Below, one piece after another: positions 1-7,139 of a stretch of DNA of 14,118 bases. Positions within the stretch are counted from its first letter, which is position 1, and every line of letters begins with the position of its first letter. The notes below the pieces were generated by a model that made no database searches, had not been told where the DNA came from, and worked only from the letters and a program-made list of their open reading frames with translations. The position numbers and the translations under genes are program-made. This stretch comes from Methanofollis sp. (lineage in GTDB: Archaea > Halobacteriota > Methanomicrobia > Methanomicrobiales > Methanofollaceae): the NCBI GenBank assembly GCA_028696365.1, contig JAQVHG010000026.1, positions 1 to 14,118 of the forward strand, written 5' to 3'.

Positions 1-831
1 GTTATAAAAACAACTCCGTTGGTTCTGCTATTTGTTTCTGTCATTGCGGTTGTTTTAACGGGAGGGTGTACCGATTCATCTCTCAGCGAAGGTGATACAC
101 ACCTGCAAATACTCGATGGTGGTGCTGAAAATCAAAGCATTTCTTCCATTGACACGTACATGACCGTCAAGAACACCGGATCTACCACGGCGCATAACAT
201 TGTCGTTGCTGTGATAACTCTGCCTGAATCCGATGTCTCTTCTGCGCTGGAGAGTACTGAGATTTTAAAGATTACGGCGCTGAATGACTCTCAGAATGGG
301 GATCTAATGCTGGATCGGGATTTTGTCGATGCGTTAGGGCCTGGAGAATCCATTAAGATCCATCTTTCTGTGAATCCCGATGATCTCTCTGATGGGTGGG
401 ACGTTTTGAGGGTTGCTTTTGCGGATAACGCCGAAGTCGTGTACTCCGAACCAGAACCATCTTCGTATCTAGGAGTTCAACTGGGTAATACGCCGTATAC
501 AACGACACCTACCGTTACTTCCGCACTTTTGCCGGAACCTGCGTACGCGATAGGGGATGTGATCTCTTATGAGCAGGATTCAGACGTTGCAGAGGTAATT
601 CTGGATTATAACTCTCAAAATGATGCGTATAAAACGGATGTGATCTTCAAATGGGACGAATATGATACCGGTGAATATGGGTGGTATCCGTACAGTGCTC
701 CAGCGGGTACGTGGGGGTATCGCCTGGAAAGCAACGATTCGAGTTGGACTGATCGTACGTGTATGGAAAAATCATATCCCTACGTTCTGGGACATGCCGA
801 TCATATCGCTCTCAGAGAGGACTATGATTAA
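1..831 (+). CDS. Secreted lipoprotein with CARDB-like N-terminal domain, 5' end missing
   Basis: The reading frame is open from base 1, so the true start probably lies outside the window; a TTG at 19 is the first in-frame candidate inside it. The visible N-terminus is a hydrophobic segment ending in the lipobox-like LTGGC (Cys encoded at 67-69), followed by a Ser/Thr/Asp-rich linker, so the mature protein should be lipid-anchored on the outer face of the cell membrane. The next 110 or so residues alternate beta-strand-like segments with the phrase YMTVKNTGSTTAHNI, which resembles CARDB and other archaeal surface beta-sandwich domains. The C-terminal part is rich in Tyr and Trp (GEYGWYPYSAPAGTWGYR). 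I do not recognise a specific family, and the ligand or role is unknown. Its base composition is visibly more AT-rich than nfo, tiaS or the thermosome gene, which fits an accessory or transferred gene. Confidence is good for a lipoprotein and low for anything more precise. Confidence 0.75.
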   Translation, partial: VIKTTPLVLLFVSVIAVVLTGGCTDSSLSEGDTHLQILDGGAENQSISSIDTYMTVKNTGSTTAHNIVVAVITLPESDVSSALESTEILKITALNDSQNGDLMLDRDFVDALGPGESIKIHLSVNPDDLSDGWDVLRVAFADNAEVVYSEPEPSSYLGVQLGNTPYTTTPTVTSALLPEPAYAIGDVISYEQDSDVAEVILDYNSQNDAYKTDVIFKWDEYDTGEYGWYPYSAPAGTWGYRLESNDSSWTDRTCMEKSYPYVLGHADHIALREDYD

Positions 832-1001
832 CGCCATAATTGTTCTGAAAATAGATCGAAAATGTCCGTTGCACTCTCCTCTCCTTTTTCGTGCGCATGC
901 TATGCCTGTTTTCTTTTGACCCTGTCCTGGAGTTACTATGAGAGGATCGCAGCCGGCAGAGATAGATATTGTCAAAGAGTGTTTTAGAATTTTGTCTCTG
1001 C
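832..1001. other. Short gap with no supported gene
   Basis: This gap lies between the lipoprotein stop codon and the HepT remnant. It holds pyrimidine-rich stretches, including a five-T run near 884, which could help end lipoprotein transcription. The 5' part of a HepT gene should lie here, but no frame gives a recognisable N-terminal HepT helix, and the frame of the remnant has a stop codon at 963-965. Confidence 0.4.
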
Positions 1002-1223
1002 ATGAAGTTCGAGGTCATCGGTGAGGTGGCAAAAAAGATCCCTCCGTCTATCTGGGAGAGGCATCCTGCCGTTCCATGGAAGGAAATGGCGGGAATGCGG
1101 GACAAACTGATCCATACCTATTTCAGTGTCGACACGATGCTTGTCTGGAGGACGGTTGTCAGCCGCGTGCCTGAACTCCGGCGGGAGACCCACCGGATCA
1201 TCGAGGAGGAAGGTGGAGGATAA
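1002..1223 (+). pseudogene. HepT-like (DUF86) ribonuclease toxin, N-terminally truncated
   Basis: The 73 residues from the ATG at 1002 match the C-terminal two thirds of HepT/DUF86 proteins: FEVIGEVAKKIP, then PWKEMAGMRDKLIHTYF, then VWRTVVSRVPELRR. The R-x4-H-x-Y motif (RDKLIHTY, about residues 33-40) that forms the RNase site in this HEPN family is intact. Full-length members have about 110-115 residues, so the first helix or two are missing. Extending upstream adds only 11 unrelated residues (from a TTG at 969) before an in-frame stop. HepT normally pairs with a minimal nucleotidyltransferase antitoxin (MntA) encoded next to it; none is seen on either side. I infer a decayed toxin gene left after loss of the partner and of its own 5' end. 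A functional short HEPN protein is less likely but not excluded. Confidence 0.7.
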
Positions 1224-1248
1224 TCTTCCAGGAGATGTGGGAGTTCAT

Positions 1249-1402
1249 CTCTCTCTCTCTCTCGGGAGCGGGACAGCAGGTTCGTCGTGCGGATATGGAA
1301 TGGCTACGCCGGGAGATCTCGACGAGAGCATCTCTCAAGATGCTCCCTCTTCCCCCTCCCGAATCGTCACCCTCATCTCCTCCCCCTTCCCACTCTTCTC
1401 CC
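1249..1402 (+). promoter_or_regulatory. CT repeat, perfect hairpin and polypyrimidine leader before nfo
   Basis: A (CT)7 run lies at 1249-1262. A perfect hairpin, GAGCATCT-CTCA-AGATGCTC, spans 1326-1345 (8-bp stem, 4-base loop). About 55 bases made almost only of C and T follow, up to the nfo start. No TATA box or Shine-Dalgarno sequence is evident near the ATG. The hairpin plus pyrimidine tract could end transcription coming from the HepT side or act in the 5' leader of nfo; which one is not decidable here. The frame is open through this tract, but it encodes only a Pro/Ser-rich stretch absent from endonuclease IV. Confidence 0.4.
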
Positions 1403-2245
1403 ATGCTACGCGTCGGGTGTCATGTCTCAATCGCCGGATCCCTGGCGGCGGCGGTGGGCCGCGCCAGGGAGCGGGGGTGCACAACCTTTCAGATCTTTTC
1501 TCGGAACCCCCGAGGCTGGCGGTTCAAACCGCTGACCGACGGTGACATCTCGGTCTTCAGGGACGCCCTTGAAGGGTCGGGGATCGCCCCGGTTGTCGAC
1601 CACATGCCCTACCTCCCGAACCTCGCCTCGCCCAAAGAGGAGGTCTATGAAAAGTCGGTGACGGCCCTCGCCGCCGAACTCGGACGGTGCGAGGCGCTCG
1701 GGATCCCGTATCTCGTGATGCACCTTGGCAGCCATCTCGGGACCGGGATTGAGGGTGGGCGGCGTCGCCTGGTTGCCGGGGTCCTCCAGGCCTTTGAGGA
1801 GGCAAAAGGAGAGACCCTCCTTCTCCTTGAGAACACCGCGGGGACGAAGAACAGTCTTGGCGGGACCTTCGAGGAGATCAGGGCGGTCATCGACGCCCTG
1901 CCTGAGGAGCGGACCGCGGTCTGTTTCGATACCTGCCACGCCTTTGCGGCCGGCTACGACCTTCGCACCGACGACGCCGTCGGCGAGACTCTTGACGCCT
2001 TCGAAGACGCCATCGGGCTTGACCGCGTCCGGGTCGTCCACTGCAACGACTCGAAGGGCCCTCTTGGTTCGCACCTCGACCGGCATGAGCACATCGGCCT
2101 GGGTGCGATCGGTGAGGAGGGGTTTCGCGCCTTCTTCTCGATCCCTGCGGTGAAGCGCCTCCCTCTTATCTGTGAGACCCCGGTGGACGATCGCCGAGAC
2201 GATGCTGAGAACATCAGAGTGGTGCGGGAACTCGCTGGGGAGTGA
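1403..2245 (+). CDS. nfo: Endonuclease IV (AP endonuclease)
   Basis: Endonuclease IV cuts the DNA backbone 5' of abasic sites in base-excision repair, using three zinc ions in a TIM barrel. The 280-residue product from the ATG at 1403 has the usual family length and begins with the expected strand (MLRVGCHVSIAGSL). All expected metal-ligand positions are visible: His67 (VVDHMPYL), His107 (VMHLGSH), Glu143 (LLENTAG), Asp176 and His179 (CFDTCHAFAAGYDL), His213 (VVHCNDSKGPLGS), Asp226 and His228 (DRHEHIGLGAIG) and Glu258 (LICETP). The frame stays open for 56 codons further upstream, but that extension comes from a polypyrimidine tract and starts with no family motif, so I chose 1403. No Shine-Dalgarno sequence is evident. 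The gene stands alone, with a remnant toxin gene before it and repeats after it. Confidence 0.96.
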   Translation: MLRVGCHVSIAGSLAAAVGRARERGCTTFQIFSRNPRGWRFKPLTDGDISVFRDALEGSGIAPVVDHMPYLPNLASPKEEVYEKSVTALAAELGRCEALGIPYLVMHLGSHLGTGIEGGRRRLVAGVLQAFEEAKGETLLLLENTAGTKNSLGGTFEEIRAVIDALPEERTAVCFDTCHAFAAGYDLRTDDAVGETLDAFEDAIGLDRVRVVHCNDSKGPLGSHLDRHEHIGLGAIGEEGFRAFFSIPAVKRLPLICETPVDDRRDDAENIRVVRELAGE

Positions 2246-2259
2246 CGTCGGCATTCTAG

Positions 2260-2297
2260 GGCTCTGTAGAACCTCTCATTCTTTCTTGGTTCTAGAG
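2260..2297 (+). repeat. End-like repeat module forming a hairpin just after nfo
   Basis: GGCTCTGTAGAACCTCTC at 2260-2277 is a copy of the module that recurs as TGTAGAAATCCTC elsewhere. Here CTGTAGAACC (2264-2273) can pair with GGTTCTAGAG (2288-2297), 9 of 10 positions, around a 14-base T/C-rich loop. It starts 14 bases after the nfo stop and could serve as its 3' end signal. Confidence 0.5.
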
Positions 2298-2357
2298 TGA
2301 TTCAACCGCCTTCTTCCATCATCCATCATACGCGCCGAAAAGGCTGAAATAAAGATC

Positions 2358-2376
2358 GAGCATATCCCAAAACTCT
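2358..2376 (+). repeat. GAGCATATCCCAAAACTCT block, copy 1
   Basis: This 19-base block is identical to the one at 7464-7482. On the opposite strand it reads EEFWDML in one frame. Inverted near-copies lie at 7782-7800, 8228-8246 and 12750-12768. It is either an element end or the relic of a coding 3' end. Confidence 0.6.
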
Positions 2377-2456
2377 TCCGTCCTCCCCCTTCTCAGAAAA
2401 GAGCACTGAATGTGCTGGAGAAACCTTCCCTCTCTTCGTTGCCCAACGATGCTTTC

Positions 2457-2615
2457 ATGCCTTCCAAATCCACCGTACCGAGGGCGAGTGCCGCCCTGAC
2501 CCCCAGGATCAAGATAGGGTCGGGAAGGCATATTCAAAATCTATGAAGAGGGATTGCCGTCCACGACCTATCGTGTCGCGGGGGTTCCGGGGGGCGGCCA
2601 AGCCCCCTGGTGGAG
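2457..2615 (+). repeat. Composite nested-hairpin repeat, copy 1
   Basis: An outer perfect stem ATGCCTTCC (2457-2465) / GGAAGGCAT (2523-2531) encloses an inner perfect stem AGGGCG (2481-2486) / CGCCCT (2492-2497). A conserved block follows, with CGTCCACGACCTATCGTGT at 2558-2576, then a third stem CCGGGGGGC (2587-2595) / GCCCCCTGG (2602-2610). The same order recurs at 12396-12544, on the other strand at 7935-8093, and at 14037-14118 up to the window edge. The 19-base block is identical, inverted, at 7988-8006 and matches 17 of 19 at 12493-12511. It is non-coding as far as I can see. Confidence 0.75.
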
Positions 2616-2654
2616 GATAGGGTTTAGAAATTCAGGAACGAAAAACCTCAGTTC

Positions 2655-2697
2655 AAGATGAGTTTCAACCCAAGTGAGTTTTTGGGTTGTTCATCTT
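2655..2697. other. Long AT-rich hairpin in the nfo-tiaS gap
   Basis: AAGATGA (2655-2661) and CAACCCAA (2666-2673) pair with TTGGGTTG (2682-2689) and TCATCTT (2691-2697), giving a stem of 7 + 8 bp with a 4/1 internal bulge and an 8-base loop. It could be a terminator for either converging gene or part of an element; no long T run follows. Confidence 0.45.
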
Positions 2698-2793
2698 TAA
2701 AGATCCTGAGTCACGTGGTGCTGTCCTCTGTCTGGTCTTCTCGAGCGGGGCTTGCCTTTGGGGATCTTCAGTCTTCTTGATTGCTCAAAAATC

Positions 2794-2813
2794 GGTTCTG
2801 TAGAAATCCTCAC
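2794..2813 (+). repeat. End-like TGTAGAAATCCTC module near the tiaS 3' end
   Basis: GGTTCTGTAGAAATCCTCAC repeats the module seen at 2260, 12346 and 12587. It lies about 100 bases past the tiaS stop. On the tiaS strand it is followed by a five-T run (2786-2790), so it may also sit at the tiaS transcript end. Confidence 0.55.
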
Positions 2814-2912
2814 AGTGTCTCTCTCTGCGGGGGACTTGCCCTACCGAACCTGCCGCTTCAGGATAGAGTAGGGTATCGCAACCTTCTGTCCTCGTCGAGT
2901 TCTTCTCATCTC

Positions 2913-4160
2913 TCAGGAGTTCAAATTTTGCGCCGACGCAAACCCTGGCTTCCCCCGCACCAGCGGCTTTGAGAGGTGGCGGCGCGCCGTCGGCGGCACC
3001 TCAAACCACCCAGGCATGATTGCTCGTGGGGAGACAAGACGTTCGGGCTCGGCTGCTCTTGCCCCGCAGTGCCTGCACTTGTAGCCCTTGTCCCGTCCTG
3101 CCGAGGTCATCCGCTTCCCGCAGGCTGGACAGAGGGGCGGGCGATAGCGGACGTCTGCCGCTGCCTCTCTGAGTTGGATCTTTTCCAGGTTGAGACTCTT
3201 GTTTTTGTAACTCCCACAGACGACGACCTGGTCACCTGGCACCAGGGCCCGCACGACGTCCCTGAAGCCCTTTGTCGGTTCGTACGCCATGCACCTGAGC
3301 CTCTCATCCCCGTCGCGGACCACGACACTTACGTGCCCGCCCTCACCGGTCGTCGCCTGCTCCGCGACTGTGGCCGCCACACAGTACGACCGTCCGTCGA
3401 GGAGACCACCGACTGTGCCGGGTACGAGATGGGCGTCAGTCCCCTGGTTGGTGACCCATACCTGTGCAATTGGCGCCGTCTCCGCAACGATCCGCCCGGC
3501 CGCTGCCTCCACCCAGGCCGGACTCTCGCCCCTGATCCCGTAGAGGACCGGGTCGGGGGTGTGGGGGACACAGACGACGACCTTGTTTTCAGGATCAACC
3601 GAATCCCAGGTATGCGGCCAGGTCGCCGCCTCGGCCGCAAAGACCGAGTCGCGCTCGACCTGCCGTGGCGTTCCGAAGCGGTCGCGGGCACGGTAGGCCA
3701 GGAGTTCGTAGGTCCGGTCGGGCAAATCGCTTGCGATTGCGGCCGTCGCCCCGATCAGTCCGCGGCAGTTCTTCCACCCTCGTGTGATCGCCTCGACACC
3801 CTCAAGGGCCTCCCGCGCCTCTTCGATCGTGCAGAAGTCCTGCACCGCCTGCCAGTAGAACTCCGGCGGCGGAGCCTCCTCGACGACCACCAACCCGGGG
3901 TTGGTGTTCTCGCAGGAGAGATCGGCGAGGTCGTTCACCAGCGCCCTGGCGATCGAGAACGCCGTCTCAGGATCCCCTTCGGCCCTGATACAGACCGCCG
4001 CGTTCCCTCTGGTCTTGTGGGGGGCATTCGGGTTGAGCCTAACCAGCCTGGTCTCAGTGACTCCGATACCTGCGCTCTTGAGTTTTCTGACCAGCACGGC
4101 CCCCAGATAGGTCGTGCACATCCCTGCCGGTGAGTCAGTGTCGTCGATACCGATGAGCAT
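2913..4160 (-). CDS. tiaS: tRNA(Ile2) 2-agmatinylcytidine synthetase TiaS
   Basis: TiaS attaches agmatine to cytidine 34 of the CAU-anticodon tRNA(Ile), using ATP, so that this tRNA reads AUA instead of AUG. It is found in archaea and is generally essential. The 415-residue product starts with the family signature IGIDDTDSP (residues 3-11). The kinase-like core continues through RLVRLNPNAPHKTRGNAA and GVEAITRGWKNCRGLIGA. An OB-fold-like part spans about 255-335, and a zinc ribbon has Cys344, Cys347, Cys362 and Cys365 (CPAC...CRHC). Length and domain order are typical. The last 15 or so residues look unconserved and approach the repeat-rich gap. The start ATG at 4158-4160 lies about 30 bases from a TATA-like GGATATAGTA on this strand, suggesting a short or absent leader. 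A 385-codon open frame on the other strand (2976-4133) is a shadow. Confidence 0.96.
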   Translation of the reverse strand: MLIGIDDTDSPAGMCTTYLGAVLVRKLKSAGIGVTETRLVRLNPNAPHKTRGNAAVCIRAEGDPETAFSIARALVNDLADLSCENTNPGLVVVEEAPPPEFYWQAVQDFCTIEEAREALEGVEAITRGWKNCRGLIGATAAIASDLPDRTYELLAYRARDRFGTPRQVERDSVFAAEAATWPHTWDSVDPENKVVVCVPHTPDPVLYGIRGESPAWVEAAAGRIVAETAPIAQVWVTNQGTDAHLVPGTVGGLLDGRSYCVAATVAEQATTGEGGHVSVVVRDGDERLRCMAYEPTKGFRDVVRALVPGDQVVVCGSYKNKSLNLEKIQLREAAADVRYRPPLCPACGKRMTSAGRDKGYKCRHCGARAAEPERLVSPRAIMPGWFEVPPTARRHLSKPLVRGKPGFASAQNLNS

Positions 4161-4212
4161 GAAGCGATTATTTATTAGGGCGTCGTACTATATCCACCTT
4201 TAACGAGTGACA
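4161..4212. promoter_or_regulatory. Divergent promoter region between tiaS and the HTH regulator
   Basis: Only 52 bases separate the two starts. TACTATATCC (4187-4196; GGATATAGTA on the other strand) and the AT-rich TTATTTATTAGGG (4168-4180) are the only TATA-like elements, and both are at workable distances from either gene. No Shine-Dalgarno sequence precedes either start, so both messages are probably leaderless or nearly so. A protein bound here could affect both genes. Confidence 0.5.
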
Positions 4213-5121
4213 ATGTCGCAGGGACGTCTCCTTGATATGGTTGTCAGCGTGATGCTGACGGCAGGGTTTGAGGTTTCAGAACGCTGCAGCCTCAGGCCGA
4301 GGTCTTTTGATCTGATCGCAGGCAGAGAAGACGTTCTCATGGTTTTAAAAGTGGTATCACACATCGACTCAGTGACCGAAGAGATCTCGCGTGATCTGGA
4401 CTCCATTGCCCGCCACCTCAACGCTTCCCCAATGATCGTGGGCGAGCGGGCGAGGGACGCTGATCTCGAGCGCGGGACTGTCTATGTGCGCTATGGCATC
4501 TATGCCATCAGCCCGGCTACACTGTACGACTACTTTGTCGACGGGGTACCGCCTCTCATCTATGCCCAGCCCGGTGGGCTGTACGTGAACGTCAACGGCG
4601 ATATACTCAAAGGACTACGTGAACGGCACCAACTCTCTCTTGGTGACCTGGCCCGGTACCTCGGGGTCTCCCGCCGGACCATCTCCAAGTACGAGGATGG
4701 GATGAACACCACCCTTGAGGTGGCGGTCCAGCTTGAGGAACTCTTTGACGAGGCAGTGATCGAGGCGATCGATCTCCTCTCCTATGTTCCGACCGACCAG
4801 ACTGAGGCGCCGCAGGCAAGTGTCCTCCCGGACGACTTTGAGCGGATGGGGGTCGAGGTCCATGAGATGCGGCGGGCTCCCTTCCAGGCCCTAGCCATGG
4901 CCGAGAGCGAGACAATCTTCACCTGCTATGGGACGGCGCAGAAGACCGTGAAGCGCGCCGCACTGATCGGAAACATCTCCGAGATCGCCGGGGCCTATGC
5001 GATGTGCGTCATATCTGACTATAAGAAGAAAAAAAGGGTCGGAAGAACGCTTGTTGTTGGAGAAGAGCACCTGCATGTCCTTGAGGATGGTTCTGACCTC
5101 ATCGACCTGGTCTCCCGCTAA
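4213..5121 (+). CDS. Archaeal HTH (XRE-type) transcriptional regulator with nuclease-like N-domain
   Basis: This matches the euryarchaeal 'putative HTH-type transcriptional regulatory protein' family of about 300-320 residues. From the ATG at 4213 the product has 302 residues. Residues 1-110 (RCSLRPRSFDLIAGREDVLMVLKV) resemble a restriction-endonuclease-like fold. Residues 131-185 form a helix-turn-helix (LSLGDLARYLGVSRRTISKYEDG). The rest is a conserved C-terminal region without known catalysis. A GTG at 4207 would add two residues, but relatives begin near MS-x-RLL, so I prefer 4213. The gene diverges from tiaS and ends 60 bases before the thermosome gene. Its stop codon abuts the A-rich element upstream of the thermosome TATA box, so read-through and the downstream promoter may interact. 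Its targets are not known; regulation of the thermosome is only a guess from position. Confidence 0.88.
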   Translation: MSQGRLLDMVVSVMLTAGFEVSERCSLRPRSFDLIAGREDVLMVLKVVSHIDSVTEEISRDLDSIARHLNASPMIVGERARDADLERGTVYVRYGIYAISPATLYDYFVDGVPPLIYAQPGGLYVNVNGDILKGLRERHQLSLGDLARYLGVSRRTISKYEDGMNTTLEVAVQLEELFDEAVIEAIDLLSYVPTDQTEAPQASVLPDDFERMGVEVHEMRRAPFQALAMAESETIFTCYGTAQKTVKRAALIGNISEIAGAYAMCVISDYKKKKRVGRTLVVGEEHLHVLEDGSDLIDLVSR

Positions 5122-5181
5122 AAAACTTTATATAGAACTACAAACCATCTATTTTAGCACTACATTATATGGTGATTTGAA
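5121..5181 (+). promoter_or_regulatory. Thermosome promoter and ribosome binding site
   Basis: A strong archaeal box, TTTATATAG (5127-5135), is preceded by the A-rich run AAAAAC (5121-5126) at the BRE position. Transcription should begin about 25 bases further on, near 5157-5160. GGTGAT (5171-5176) matches the archaeal anti-Shine-Dalgarno complement and sits 5 bases before the ATG at 5182. The promoter begins right at the stop codon of the upstream regulator. Confidence 0.8.
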
Positions 5182-6837
5182 ATGTCGCAACAACTGGGAG
5201 GACAACCGATCCTTGTTCTGAAGGAAGGCAGCTCCCGCACCCGCGGGAGGGACGCACAGGGCAATAACATTGCCGCAGCAAAGGCTGTATCCAGCGCCGT
5301 TAGGACGACCCTTGGTCCCCGTGGCATGGACAAGATGCTCGTCGACACGATCGGGGATGTCGTCATCACCAACGACGGTGTGACCATCCTCAAAGAGATG
5401 GACATCGAACACCCGGCCGCCAAGATGATGGTCGAGGTCGCAAAGACCCAGGACGACGAAGTCGGCGACGGCACCACCACCGCAGTCGTCGTGGCTGGTG
5501 AACTCCTCAAGCGTTCAGAAGAACTCCTTGAGCAGGACGTCCACCCCACTGTCATCGCCCAGGGCTACCGCAAGGCCTCTGAGAAGGCTATTGAGCTCCT
5601 CAACGATATGGCCATTGAGGTCGAGACCGGCGACGAGGAGATCCTTAAGAAGATCGCAGGTACCGCCATGACCGGTAAGGGTGCCGAGGCTGCAAAGGAG
5701 AAGCTCTGCGACCTTGTCGTCAAGGCGGTCACCATGGTCGCCGACGAAGACGGCACCATCGACACTGACTACGTCAAGGTCGAGAAGAAGGTCGGCGGGT
5801 CCATCGAGGACTCTGAGATCGTCGAAGGCATGCTCATCGACAAGGAGCGTGTTCACCCGGCGATGCCAAAGAAGGTTGACGAGGCCAAGATCCTTCTGCT
5901 CAACGCCGCGGTCGAGTTTAAGAAGACCGAGGTCGACGCCGAGATCAACATCACGAGCCCAGACCAGCTCCAGATGTTCCTCGACGAGGAAGAGCGGATG
6001 ATCAGGAGCATCGTCGACAAGATCGTTAACTCTGGTGCGAACGTCCTCTTCTGCCAGAAGGGTATCGACGACATCGCCCAGCACTATCTTGCGAAGTCCG
6101 GCGTCTTTGCGGTCCGCCGTGTCAAGAAGTCTGACATGGAGAAGCTTGCCCGTGCGACCGGTGCATCCCTGGTCTCCTCCATCGATGCCATCGCCCCCGA
6201 GGAACTCGGCTACGCTGGTATCGTCGAGGAGCGGAAAGTCGGCGGCGAGGATATGATCTTCGTCGAGAAGTGTAAGAACCCCAAGGCGGTCTCCATGATC
6301 ATCAAGGGCGGCACCGAGCACGTCGTCGACGAACTTGACCGTGCAATCGAGGACGCTCTCAGGGTCGTTGAGGTTGCCATCCGCGACAAGAAGTTTGTCG
6401 TCGGCGGCGGCTCACCTGAGATCGAGCTCTCCCTCAGGCTCCGCGAGTACGCGGCGACTGTTGGTGGCAGGGCACAGCTCGCCATCGAGGCCTTTGCAAA
6501 CGCTCTCGAGATCATCCCGAGGACCCTGGCTGAGAACGCTGGTCTCGACCCCATCGACACGCTGGTCGAACTCCGTGCAGCCCACGAGAAGGGCCAGAAG
6601 TCTGCAGGTCTTGATGTCTACACCGGTAAGGCCGACGACATGGAGGCCAAGGGTGTTGTCGAGCCCCTGCGTGTCAAGACCCAGGCGATCTCCTCGGCTG
6701 CTGAGGCCGCAGTGATGATCCTCAGGATCGACGACGTTATCGCTTCCGCCAAGTCTGCAGGTCCCTCACCTGAGGAAATGGCAGCCATGGGTGGCGGTGG
6801 TATGGGCGGCGGCATGGGTGGCATGCCTCCGATGTGA
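5182..6837 (+). CDS. Thermosome subunit (group II chaperonin)
   Basis: Thermosome subunits form a double-ring ATP-driven folding chamber in the archaeal cytoplasm. The 551 residues are of normal length. The equatorial ATP-binding motifs are all present: LGPRGMDKMLVD (from about residue 44), NDG (64-66), GDGTTTAVV (95-103) and GGGSPEIELSLRLREYA in the C-terminal half. An apical region with the built-in lid follows around residues 200-370, and GLDPIDTLVELRAAH lies near the end. The C-terminus has the Gly/Met-rich tail (GGGGMGGGMGGMPPM) that projects into the cavity. Codon use is strongly biased to C-ending codons, as expected for high expression. It has its own promoter and a hairpin plus T-run terminator, so it is probably transcribed alone. 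Many methanogens carry two or three paralogues; I cannot tell which one this is. Confidence 0.97.
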   Translation: MSQQLGGQPILVLKEGSSRTRGRDAQGNNIAAAKAVSSAVRTTLGPRGMDKMLVDTIGDVVITNDGVTILKEMDIEHPAAKMMVEVAKTQDDEVGDGTTTAVVVAGELLKRSEELLEQDVHPTVIAQGYRKASEKAIELLNDMAIEVETGDEEILKKIAGTAMTGKGAEAAKEKLCDLVVKAVTMVADEDGTIDTDYVKVEKKVGGSIEDSEIVEGMLIDKERVHPAMPKKVDEAKILLLNAAVEFKKTEVDAEINITSPDQLQMFLDEEERMIRSIVDKIVNSGANVLFCQKGIDDIAQHYLAKSGVFAVRRVKKSDMEKLARATGASLVSSIDAIAPEELGYAGIVEERKVGGEDMIFVEKCKNPKAVSMIIKGGTEHVVDELDRAIEDALRVVEVAIRDKKFVVGGGSPEIELSLRLREYAATVGGRAQLAIEAFANALEIIPRTLAENAGLDPIDTLVELRAAHEKGQKSAGLDVYTGKADDMEAKGVVEPLRVKTQAISSAAEAAVMILRIDDVIASAKSAGPSPEEMAAMGGGGMGGGMGGMPPM

Positions 6838-6861
6838 TCACCCTAAAAGATATATTGCAGA

Positions 6862-6892
6862 TGCCCGGACCCCGGGCACCGTCTTTTTTTTT
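6862..6892 (+). terminator. Thermosome terminator
   Basis: TGCCCGG-ACC-CCGGGCA (6862-6878) is a perfect 7-bp stem, followed within five bases by nine consecutive T (6884-6892). It starts 24 bases after the thermosome stop codon. Archaeal termination mainly needs the T run; the hairpin makes this an unusually classical signal. Confidence 0.8.
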
Positions 6893-6905
6893 GTCTCGTG
6901 CATTC

Positions 6906-7139
6906 TCGAGTGACACTCGACTCTTCATGTGCATATGTCGCACCGATCATGTTTCTCCTGTTCTCTGTCCCTTGGTGTATAGGGAAGGAGAGTCGTCCAG
7001 GTCGTGGGATACTTACAACTTTACAGCAGATTATCTGCAGTTTTGCGGCAGGTGCCGCGAGGATCATACGGTGAGGAGGGGTGCCGGACTGCACTGTACT
7101 AGTACAGATAGAGAGACGCGTCTCTCTCTCTTAGTACTA
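6906..7139. other. Cluster of six perfect palindromes
   Basis: Within 235 bases lie TCGAGTG-A-CACTCGA (6906-6920), GCAGAT-T-ATCTGC (7026-7038), GCGGCA-GG-TGCCGC (7045-7058), CTGTACTAGTACAG (7094-7107), AGAGAGACGCGTCTCTCT (7110-7127) and TAGTACTA (7132-7139). The last three are nearly contiguous. No gene is supported here; open frames lack motifs and run through the palindromes. They could be operator or protein-binding sites, RNA hairpins, or a recombination or replication site. No related gene is next to them to decide. Confidence 0.6.

Larger units (their letters stand above)
2246..2912. other. Gene-free repeat-rich stretch between nfo and tiaS
   Basis: I find no convincing gene here; the open frames are short, proline- or arginine-rich and lack family motifs. 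The stretch carries several members of the dispersed repeat family annotated separately (end-like module, REFWDML block, nested hairpin block) and one AT-rich hairpin. Because nfo and tiaS converge here, their transcription must end within it. Confidence 0.6.

Noticed and set aside
1235..1402. 56-residue N-terminal extension of endonuclease IV
   Set aside because: It is encoded by a CT repeat and polypyrimidine tract, is Pro/Ser-rich and unlike any family N-terminus; the protein from 1403 is already full length.
1427..2254. 275-codon open frame antisense to nfo
   Set aside because: All nfo metal ligands lie on the plus strand; the antisense product has no recognisable domain and is a composition effect.
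2976..4133. 385-codon open frame antisense to tiaS
   Set aside because: It mirrors tiaS codon for codon in a GC-rich gene, is rich in Arg, Pro and Asp without family motifs, and tiaS itself is unmistakable.
5515..6321. 268-codon open frame antisense to the thermosome gene
   Set aside because: It is a shadow produced by the strong third-position bias of a highly expressed gene; the Leu/Asp-rich product has no motif.
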